Part shown: positions 35,938-53,852 of the stretch, piece by piece
How positions within the stretch are numbered: the stretch's first letter is position 1
Layout: every line of letters starts with the position of its first letter
NCBI RefSeq assembly: GCF_020379485.1
Contig: NC_063443.1
Location: 18,037,531 to 18,101,530, forward strand
DNA: 64,000 nucleotides
From: Brassica napus
Taxonomy: Eukaryota > Streptophyta > Magnoliopsida > Brassicales > Brassicaceae
Reading direction: 5' to 3'
Translations under genes and position numbers: made by a program
The notes under the pieces: model-generated
Told to the model about the DNA's origin: nothing
Seen by the model: the letters and a program-made list of their open reading frames with translations, nothing else
Database searches by the model: none

Positions 35938-36738
35938 GAAAAAAAAATTATAATTTAAAATATTTGTTTTCCAATTTTTTAATTTTTTTTTAAATTTAGA
36001 GTTTTAAATAGTGAAATTTCATATTTGAAGTTACACTATTCAAAATTGCAAATTTCAAATTTTTATCTTTTATTTACATTTTGGTTATTATAATTAATTA
36101 TACATCACATTTATTATTTTTAAATATTTTTTCATTTATAGTTCTAATCTTTAAAACTTTGTATGTCATAAATATTTCACATTTACTTTTATCAATTCAA
36201 ATGTTACACATCAAATTAAATAAAAATTTTAAAATAAGATTTATAATATTTTAAAATTAGAATTAGACAACAAGAATATTACAAAAGAAATTAAAAAAAA
36301 AACTTTTTTAAAAGATACACATTATTATTACACAAATTTAAATATTATAACAACACTAATAGTCTAGTAAATTTTCTCCAAAACCTCTAAACTATTGTCC
36401 AAATAAATTTTGTGTAACTAAAGATGGAGGATTACAAAAATAATTTTATAGAATAATATGGTATTTTGCTTGTACTTTAATATTTAATTTTATATTTATA
36501 TTTTTATATTTGTGTAAGATTTTATTGATTAATATTAATGTAATATTTTTATATATGTGCTAGTTGTTTATAAAAAAATTATTAATTTATATTAATTATG
36601 ATAAATATAAGGATTATAATGTAAATTATGAATAATTTGAAGTTAAATTTGAAATTTTATTTTTAGAAAAACTCATTTTGAAACTATAAATATAGGATTT
36701 TGCAAATTTTAAAATATAATTTTTTTTCGAAGATGCTA
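35938..36738. mobile_element. TIR transposon, ~0.8 kb, AT-rich
   Basis: Left end GAGCATCTCCGAAAAAAAAA and right end, inverted, TAGCATCTTCGAAAAAAAAT match over about 34 bp with few differences. TAA flanks both ends, compatible with a 3-bp PIF/Harbinger-type target duplication. No transposase; the interior is extremely AT-rich. Superfamily is tentative. Confidence 0.6.
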
Positions 36739-37003
36739 TAACAAAAGTTAATATGCGTATTTAATAATATTCAGGACAAATATGTATTTGCTTTTCAGCG
36801 TATGTGGCTCCAGTGCATGGTCCTTGCCTAATATTTTTCCATATATTCATATTTAACAACGTTACATGAAATTTGATATCGTATAGTAAATGATAGTTTT
36901 TTTCTCACACTTTTTTCTCGACGCAGTGGTCCACATTTCTTTCCAATTTCTTTATATATGAGGAATGAAATCTAAGCAGTAAAAAGAATAATTGATCAAG
37001 TAC

Positions 37004-37301
37004 CTTGAAGAGTACACACTCAGCAACTGTGTTAGGTTCAAAAGCAAACCTGAGAAAATCTCTATCTCCATTTTTAATATCACATAGGCTATCCTGGAAT
37101 TCCAGATAGTGTTTCCCTTTCCTATCAACTCTGTCACCTAGAATGAAATGAACACAATAGTAAATATTTCTACAAGAAAGTAAAAAAAAAAAGTAAAATA
37201 TAACAGTATAAACCTGTTAAAAACATCATATGAAGATCTAATTTACATTCATTATCCTTTTCAAAGGCTAGTTTCTCATCTGCAGTGGGCTCAAAAATCA
37301 A
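37004..37301 (-). pseudogene. Two adjacent exons of an unidentified gene
   Basis: Exon a (37301-37214) and exon b (37137-37004) have good AG/GT borders and matching phase. They read LIFEPTADEKLAFEKDNECK, LDLHMMFLTG, then DRVDRKGKHYLEFQDS, LCDIKNGDRDFLRFAFEPN and TVAECVLFK. A third exon-like stretch just upstream (37545-37385) reads KPGDIILAENSSLTKDI, then an in-frame TGA, then DCEREFNKSKHVHLVLYMRD. Clear protein-coding style but family not recognised. The TGA and absence of further exons point to a broken copy or captured gene fragment. Confidence 0.5.
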
Positions 37302-38390
37302 CTACAAAGTTAATAAATATCAGCAAAAGAATCAAAACAAACCACAAAATAAGAAGGTATATTGTATCACATCTTTCCTGACGGATTTGTATGAAGGGAA
37401 CATGAAAACAGAACTTGTGAGTGGTCTCTCATGTAGAGAACTAAATGCACATGCTTGGACTTGTTGAATTCCCGTTCACAATCTCAAATATCCTTTGTGA
37501 GAGAAGAATTCTCGGCAAGAATAATGTCACCAGGTTTCTTACTCACTTCTATAATTGTGTAACCGATATGTACTACATATGTACAATTTACATAGAATCC
37601 AAGTATTAAAAACTAATAATGACAAATAACTAACAAGACACTAATCAAAATTGGTAGGTAAGTAAAATTATATGTCTAGCCTAGCGATCGATCATAAAAA
37701 AATTTTTTAAAAGATTTTTGTTATAAGTACAGTGTTTTGCATATTTGTTGAGATAATTTATTACTAAAAAATATTTCTATTAGGCTGCTTATTACTTTTT
37801 TTTCATAATCGGATTTATTTTGTGAAATTTGTAACTCTAAATCATAACCAAACATCAAAATAGAAAATACAAAAATTACGGCATTATACATGAATAAGAC
37901 AATAAATACTTAGTTTTAGTGTATATATCGTTATTTATAAAAGAAAAAGATGTGTAACTTTTCATTAGATGTAAGGTATTGTTGTTTAGAATGATGCATG
38001 TAACAAGAAAACTGCCAATTACACATTGTTTATCATTAAAGTCTAATACTTGTATAAAGTTTGGATCAACTATTTCAAATCTGAATCTCTCTTCCATGTT
38101 TCAGCCTTTTAGTTTCATTTCAATGAATGAGTGATATACAAGGTCATTGGTAGCAAATGATTACAGAAAAAAAAATCTCAATAGAAATCTATGAAATCAG
38201 CTCCCAAAGTATATTGTCAAATCAAACACCCTCTTTTTGTTGTCCAAAGCAAATTAATCAGTAATCAGCTTTCAGTAAATGGATTAATTTTTTTTTAAAG
38301 TAAATGTATTAGTTATATGCTTCAAATCTTTCATAAAAGTATAATTACAAATTCTTCAAGAATTTTATGCACAAGTTTAATTACATAATA

Positions 38391-38611
38391 CTCCTTCCGT
38401 ATACAAAAGATTAATGTTCTATCTTTAGTTACTACATTTTGCTTTAAAATTAGAACATGAATTAAAATGTAAGTGGTTGAATATTATTGAAAATCAAATA
38501 AGATTTTAATTCATTAAAAGTAAAAATGAAAAAATAATAGATAAAAGTAAATGTTTAATTTTTAATATGTGTGAACAACATTAAACATCAATCTTTTGTA
38601 TACAGAATGAG
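38391..38611. mobile_element. Stowaway-like MITE
   Basis: About 221 bp with termini CTCCTTCCGTATACAAAAGA and, inverted, CTCATTCTGTATACAAAAGA. TA precedes the left end; the right flank is TTA rather than TA, so the end is slightly altered. Confidence 0.8.
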
Positions 38612-39511
38612 TTACATTTTAGATTCTGTTATGCTAAACACTGACAAAGGAAAACTGTATTTTCACACTGATACAAGTTGATTTTAAATGTTTAGGAATT
38701 CATGTCGGTCTATTTTCATAAAAATATCATAGTTTTGTATATTAAATAAATATTATTTTACGAAATATAAATTTACATGCAGAGTAGAGTACGTTTTCTA
38801 GCATTAGCGCCAATGAATTTTTCCATCACTCCCGGCTGCAAACTGATTGTGGCCGCACTGCCGCCACCAACGAGTTCGATCTACGATTTTTTTGGTATCA
38901 TTTGGCAATTGATGAACCATCCCTTATGAAACTCATATGAAGTATTCACTGTGGCTAAGGCAGTGATGCCATTCACTGGGAAATATACAAAAAATCATTT
39001 ACAGCTTATAAAATGTAACCATTGTCAAGTATAAAACACATCTATTGCAAGGGTTCTCTATTAAAATTGTGTGAGATACTCACTTGAGAACTCTTGCATT
39101 TGCTCTAATGTCAAGTTAATAGTTTTCACCGTGTATAATATATAATGCATATCTAACACGTTTGATCTATAATCAATACAAAACTATTTCAGATGCAAAC
39201 TGGAGAATATACAAAAACATCATGAGCTAATCTAATTTAATGATACCCATTCAAAATTTTGCCAAAGCACGATTTACAGAAGAGATAAGAGTTGGATTTT
39301 TTTATTTATTGTCTAAAGTTTAAAAATCCACAAACATTACTAGTTCTAATATTATTTATAATCAGTTGATCTTTTCGGTAATTTAGTCAAATTATTTTTT
39401 TTTGTTAAAAATTAAACTTCCTTATGTTTTATTATTTCATAACTCATTTTCCCAATTAGTTTATTCAGTAAACTAGGTTATGGCAAAAATAAAATACAAA
39501 ATTTATAGAGA
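38612..39511. other. Intergenic, nothing recognised
   Basis: AT-rich spacer with no convincing coding frame or transposon end before the Helitron at 39512. Confidence 0.5.
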
Positions 39512-41919
39512 CTAGAGCCGGGGTCCGCGCTTCGCGCGGATAATATGTTTTATTAAAGTAAATTTTTATATTTTTGTAGTTTTAAATATCAGATATTGGA
39601 AGTTAAGTTTTGTTCGTTGTTGAATTAATCATAGAGCTTTTGTTTGAATGCGATGCGGTGATCAGTTTTTGTTTTCTAAACAATAGTAAGTTTGAAAAAT
39701 ATATGGTTGTTTGCATTGAAGTGTAAATTTTAAAACAGTTGACTGGTGTCGGTTTCCGTCTTGTGGTTTGATCCCATGTGGAGGTATGCCATCAGGCTTA
39801 GGATAGCAGTTTATTCCTCTTTTGAAAGCGTTGTATGACATCTATGTCGTTGTCAAAATAAAAGCGCGATTCTGGTGTGGTTGTGAGTGATAGTTTCTCT
39901 GAAAAGTGAAATATATGTAAGCATTTAGTTAGACATAAACTTTATGTTTAGTTGATTACCTTCATGTAATCTTGGAATGATACTTGTGATGATTACGATT
40001 TGGTTTTTCCTGGTAGATATGCGATTTAACTCCCTGAAATTAGCCGCCTCATTGTCCCATATAGTTAGACGGACCAATTTGGATCTACAAAAAATTATTG
40101 TATTATATATTTATTGCTTAACGCAATCCAATGATGATTTTTGTATATGTGTTGTGGTTATATAAATCACTTCTTTGGATGAGGCATATGCGGTCAAAAA
40201 CATCGGTGGGAATAATTTGTTTTTAGCGACAAAAATAGAGAATTTATTTGACTGTGTGATAGGTATGGGTTTTTTTTTTTGACCTGGGAGGAAGTTGGTT
40301 GCACTGGCTAAGCTGATCAACTGGGAATAGCGTTGGGGCTGGAAATTGTATGAAGGAATCGGTGGAATGTTTTCTTGAATCAGTGTTATAATTGTTGTCT
40401 CATTGATATTGATTATGTATGGTTGAACAGTAAGCATGTACTGTCAGTTATTGGGAAGAAGATTAAAATATCTAATGTGATAAATTTTTCCTTCCTCGAA
40501 CCGTTGGTACATTGTGTCAGACGTAGAAATAGGCATCCACCCTTCCATTTTTTGTTCCTGTTGAGTGGTTAAAAGCAATTATTTGAAATGTTGTTGGAAT
40601 AATTAAAAGTAAGTATTTTTTTAGACAAACCTAGATGTCAAGATAAATAAAAGTTGTTTCTAGGAAAGCATTTTTATTTGTGTGATTTGTGATGGGCTAC
40701 ATCATAATGATTCTAGCGATAATTGGTTGCGGTCCGAGGTTGTCGCTCCACTTGTTGTGAACTTCGGCTAGAATTACAAAAAGATAAATTAAAAACAAAA
40801 ATAGAGAAAAATTACAATTAAAAAATCATCTAAAAGAATTATTTAAAAAATGTATTTTGAAAACATATAATATAAGACTATTACTTAATTATTTTTTTAA
40901 TGTTTTTTTTAATATATTTTAATTAAATTTTATATATCTAGAGTATAAGAGTCATTTTACCTATTAAATGAAACATTTTGGTCATTCTATCAAAACTTTC
41001 CTTCTTCATCACAATTTTTTTTTGGTTTGTTTTTAAAACATATTATTAACAAATAAAATTAAATAATATATGGAAATAAAATTTCGGTTGTATAGGGTTT
41101 TTCAAATTTTTGGTGGTGCTGAAAAATAATTGGTCATTGTTACTTTAATCGTTTTAAAATATAAAGTAAGTTTTAAAATATAAAGTAAGTTTTAAAATAA
41201 AATTAATATATGTTTTTTTGTATGGTTTAAAACTAATAAGATGTAAATGATGAAGAATAGATTAAAAGTATATATATATATATATATAACCAAATTTATG
41301 ATAAACATGGTCAAACAGTTCATAATTTGTATGTTAAATTAAAAAACATCTTCTAGATAAAAAGAAAATCTACATTTGTATTTGTGCATTAAATGAAAAA
41401 GGGAAATAATATGAAAAGCTTCTTTGCAAACAATAGAGTGCATTAACAACTTGTATATTTTGTTTATTAGAGTTTTGGATAAATAATTAATATTTCAATA
41501 ATAATAATGTTTTCATTCAAAAATGATAATATTTAAGTTGAAGATGAGACGAAGAGGAAGAGAATCACGATGAGATGGAGTCGGTGATAGGGCTAGGGTG
41601 AGGATGAGTGATCTTTAGTTTTTAGAGAATTATATGTTTTAGGGTTTTTAGTATTAATGGGTTAGGGATTATGTTTTAGGACCTTTAGTATATGAGTAAT
41701 AATGAGTTAGGGCCTTTAGTATCTAAGTAATAATGAGCTGTTAAAATGGAATGTTGAGAATAGTGTAAATGAGCTCCGAAATTTAGTAATAATGGGCTGC
41801 GAAAGTTGGTCTTTCAAGTCCAGTCTGGAATGACATGGCAGATTAGTTGGTTCTCAATTTTTTTTGTCCATGTGGCACCTTTAAAAATGCTCCAATTTAG
41901 TTGCTTTTATATAGTGGGA
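39512..41919 (-). mobile_element. Non-autonomous Helitron, both ends defined
   Basis: Read on the minus strand the element starts TCCCACTATATAAAAG (41919) after an A and ends with hairpin CCGCGCGAAGCGCGG, 10-odd nt, and CTAG (39512-39515) before a T. That is the A|TC...CTRR|T structure of Helitrons; length 2,408 bp. I see no Rep/helicase frame, so it depends on another element. Its 5' part holds a ~45-bp repeat (TTTAGTAT, AAGTAATAATGAG) near 41640-41740, plus a (TA)n tract at 41268-41288. Confidence 0.75.
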
Positions 41920-42026
41920 TAAAAGAATACTTATGGAGAATATACAACACATAATGAGAAAAATCTTATAGAATAATCCCAAAATAAAAAATCAACCTTT
42001 ATCAACAAAGAAAACAACACAGAGAC

Positions 42027-42846
42027 AGGGAACGTTTGGCTTCTCTCTACTCTAGAGAGAGAGAGTTTTCTCTCGAATTTTCTTCTTCTTCTCTCCTTCA
42101 TATCTTTCAGAAGAAGAGATTTCGCCGGCCGTTTTTGTTTTCCATCACCGGATTCTTCCGGTTTGATTCCCGATGGTTCGGGCTTTTGGCTCTGGGAAGC
42201 GGCGGTTTCCTCAACGGTGTCTTCGCCAGCTTCTGTCTCCGGGAAGGGGTGATCCCGTTTCATTTCCTTCGCCGGCCTCCTCCGGGTTTTTTCCCGATAC
42301 CGTTTGATCTGCGATCCTTGTCTTCCTCTGTTTCAACTGCCTCTCGTTCTAATATCTGACGTTTCTTCTCCCCATCCGTTTGGGCTTTTGCATCTTCGAG
42401 CTTAGATCTTTTTCAAAGATGCATGTCGCAGTTTGAATGAAAGTCGGATGAGTTGGATCGATTGAAGGCGGTTTGAGTTTTCTTTTGGATTCACAGATCC
42501 CCCAGAATTGATTCTCCGGTTCGAACTATGGAGTTGGCTGTTCGGTTGAATGGTTCTCCTCTGGTTCGTATTTACCGCCGGCGGAGCTCCGCCGTATCTC
42601 ACTTCTGGTTCCGGTGGAAGAAGATGGTCTGTGCCTTGACACGTGTTCATTGATCGCTGGGCGATCGGACACCTGGTGGGCTACGTGTATTCTCTTTCCT
42701 CAACGGTTTTCATTATATGGGCTTTGGCCCGTTGCGTGTATTTTCGTAGTTTGGCCTGTTTGTTGGCCCATCTTTTGTATGTGTGTTCTTGGGCTTTGCC
42801 TGTTGGGCCTAGTCCCTTTCAATAAATTTCAAGATGACAAAAAAAA
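42027..42846 (+). mobile_element. Retroposed element with poly(A) and 20-bp target duplication
   Basis: A ~820-bp GC-richer insert ends in AATAAATTTCAAGATGAC and a run of A. It is flanked by identical 20-bp repeats AAAGAAAACAACACAGAGAC at 42007-42026 and 42847-42866. It starts with a CT/GA-rich leader and encodes no reverse transcriptase. Size, tail and lack of ORF recall Sadhu-type retroposons of Arabidopsis or an internally deleted LINE. It ends about 350 bp upstream of the UBP12 ATG. Confidence 0.8.
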
Positions 42847-43026
42847 AAAGAAAACAACACAGAGACTGAAGGACCAAAAATTAGAAGTCCTCAGGTGAAA
42901 TATAATCGGACTAATCATCCAAGCAGCCACGTCGAGAGTTTTGTATGACAGCAGCAGCGTCCAAAGGCTTTTACGTGTCACTTTCTCACTGGTCTGTCGC
43001 GTTAGAAAGGACCCAACCTCGGAGAA

Positions 43027-43034
43027 TATATAAA
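43027..43034 (+). promoter_or_regulatory. TATA box of UBP12
   Basis: TATATAAA about 180 bp upstream of the UBP12 ATG, followed by a CT-rich leader near 43118-43190. Confidence 0.5.
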
Positions 43035-43212
43035 TCTGAGTACGGAGGGAGCTTCGCGAAATGACAATATTACCCCTTAAATTATCGAAATCGAAGCCCA
43101 GAGAAAGAGTAAGAGCGATTGTATAATCTCTCTCTCGAGTGACTTTGGCGTCTCTTTGATTTTTTCACCGTTCGTCGGTCTCTCGATCCCACCGTCAATC
43201 CTTCTCCGGCCA

Positions 43213-51450
<8,238 letters not shown>

Positions 51451-51980
51451 CCGGAAAGACTAAAGAAAACACAAATGTCGTCAAGACATTGTGGCAGCAA
51501 CGTTGGACCAAGCCAGACATCGAATAAGAGGGAGGAAAGACCGAGTGTGAGGTGTGGATGATGACCGACCGTAGTAGGATGTTGTAGAGAATTTGGTCTG
51601 AATAGGGTGCTGGGTTGCGCATTGATAGTGTTTGTGTTCTTTTTCTTCTATTTGTCCTTATTTCTTTCTTTCTTTCCTCTGCTTTAATACTTTGTGTAAT
51701 GTATATGGAATGTGAGAGAGAGACCATTGGCACCTCATGCAATTTTTATTTTCGAACAAAGAAGAATATGGAAGCCTGTCGCTTGGATTCGGGAGTGCGG
51801 TTTGGCTTTCAGAGTTTATATAGAATACCGAAACATTTGTAATTTTAAAAGAGATTTCTGGTTTAAGATGTTTTTGACTACTGATACACAAGTCAATAGA
51901 TAAAAGCTGCTTCGATTTGAATATTTTTCTAAAAGACAAAGAACTCCTGTATGAAATATCAAACTGTGTTGATGATAGCA

Positions 51981-53620
51981 CTATGCAACTCTGTAGGATA
52001 CAACACCCTCCGTTGTCTCAACAACTAATCTCTTCATCCGTGTCAGTAGCAATATGTACGCTTTCTCCTTATGCCCTGCAAATACAAAACCCATCATCAT
52101 TGTCTATGCAATGCAACACGTCTTTTCGTTTTTGAATCTCAAGATATTATGTATATAGACTGAAGATAATGCGGAGATTCAAGTTGTATCGGCACGTACC
52201 AAGGCCTAGAGTTGGCAGTTCATCTGCACGGAAGTAGTAAGACCCGTTTGTTTCTTTCTTGCTACAAAGGACTAAGTTGAATTTCTCCACGGCACTGAGC
52301 AGATCCTATCAACATAAGCAGCCATAAAACAATATTTACAGATAACATTTTAAAAGAATTTATAAGCGGGTTTCATTATTACAAAAAGACAAAACATTTC
52401 ATCAATCTTTTAGGCATATAGTATATCCAGACTTGAGACTGAACTGTAGTTTTTGAAAAGAAAAGAGGGAAAGTCTCTGTACCTCCCATGATGCTAAAGC
52501 CCTCATGAAAGAAGGAAGACTTTCATATTCGTCTTTTATCAATGTTATAGTTGGCCTTGAAGTCCTACCCATCTCTTCCGCCCCATTCTCATCTTCTGCA
52601 TATAACAACAGTCTAACATCATATACAAGAAACTAACAACAATTTTATTACACTAGTAAAGTCTTTAGAAAATAACCATTTGAAAACTCCGACGTCTTGG
52701 TAACAGGTAGAGCACTACTCTCAGCTGGTTTGCCCCTAAACATCAAAGTAAAACTTGGTTATATACGAGTAAGAACAAACACATAAATGTTGTAAAAGCA
52801 TCAAACTCACTTCACTGATTCCTCCAGAGACGTGTAAGGATCCTTCACAGCGGATGACACAAACCTCGCTGCCTTACTTTCCGAAGCTAAAGTTGCAAGA
52901 CAAGCATCCGAAAGCCCAAGGCTCTTGAAATTTGGCGAATCATCTAGACTATGAAACATTAAGGAAAGTACATTGCAACACAAGACATGATCAGGAGGAC
53001 AAATCAATACTTAAGTCTGCTTACTGTCTGGTTGATAACATCATGCAAAAGGATACAGATCATCCTCGTCTAATCTTTTCAGGACTGAACGTTGCAATGA
53101 AGGAGACTCCGAATCATCCTCAGACTCTTCATCCTTACCCTCATCAATCTCAACTCCTAGGTTCCAAAAATCTCACCTTTAAAATCTAAAAAGGAAGGAG
53201 AAGAGAAGAAGAAAGTTTATAAGAGTTACCAGCAACGTAGCCAAAGTCAGCGAGACGTTCCTGGAGATTCAGAACCTCCTCTTGGTTACTCTTATAGATC
53301 TGATTGCAATGACCCAGAAGCTCCTCGAAGGAGACAGTTCCAAAAGACATTGACTCAAGGAAGTTCAGCTCGGAGCCAGCTGTCGATAACCGACGGTTAA
53401 GGCTCTTGATGAAAGTCGACGAAGCCGAATCTGCACCAAAGGAATCGAGAAAGGTTGTGACTTTAGGGTTTAGTGAGAAAGGGGAAAGAGAGAGAGAAGC
53501 AGACAGACCGAGAGGGATAGGGCGGCGCGTGAGAGATTGATTGAAAGCATCGCAGCTGCTTTGGAGATGGTTGCAGAATCCTCCCAAGCTCTTGCTCAAC
53601 CTCTTCATCTCTTCCTCCAT
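51981..53620 (-). CDS. SKA3-like kinetochore protein
   Basis: Seven exons on the minus strand: 53620-53230, 53156-53057, 52948-52811, 52735-52677, 52595-52483, 52305-52200 and 52075-51981, all phases consistent, 333 residues. The N-terminal ~140 residues are predicted helical (EEEMKRLSKSLGGFCNHLQ; LNLQERLADFGYVAG). An acidic linker (DEGKDEESEDDSES) follows. The C-terminus (ESLPSFMRALASWEDLLSAV; YYFRADELPTLG; YILLLTRMKRLVVE) resembles the winged-helix of the SKA1/SKA3 spindle-kinetochore family. Function as a microtubule-coupling kinetochore subunit is inferred from that resemblance only. Position matches At5g06590, which I recall being listed as unknown or SKA3-like. It converges tail-to-tail on UBP12 (530 bp apart). 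Confidence 0.82.
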
Positions 53621-53852
53621 CTCTCTCTCTGATTCAATCTCTCGGCGGGAATTAGATTTAAGGAATAAAAAAGATTCCTTTTTTTTGAAAAAAGTTTTGA
53701 GTTTGGTGAAATGAGAAAAAAAAAAAGATTGGATTTTTCAATAAGTGGGTGACGAAAGAGATGAGCTTTCATTAATTAAATATAATATTACTGAGTAAGC
53801 TTATCTCTCTCTCTCTCTGCACTGTCTCCGTGAAAACCCATTTACTGATCCA
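53621..53852. promoter_or_regulatory. Short bidirectional promoter
   Basis: Only 232 bp separate the ATG of the SKA3-like gene (-) and the ATG of the dehydrogenase (+). CT-rich leaders lie on each side (53627-53640 and 53803-53820). Both genes must share or overlap core promoter elements. Confidence 0.7.

Noticed and set aside
40111..40437. 108-codon minus-strand frame inside the Helitron
   Set aside because: Not recognisable as Rep, helicase or RPA; treated as non-coding interior.
41931..42263. 110-codon minus-strand frame rich in Glu/Arg
   Set aside because: Lies across the target-site duplication and leader of the 42027-42846 retroposon, so it joins host and element DNA.
42614..42898. 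Plus-strand frames rich in Trp/Cys/Leu
   Set aside because: They run through the poly(A) tail and target duplication of the retroposon; composition is not that of a protein family.
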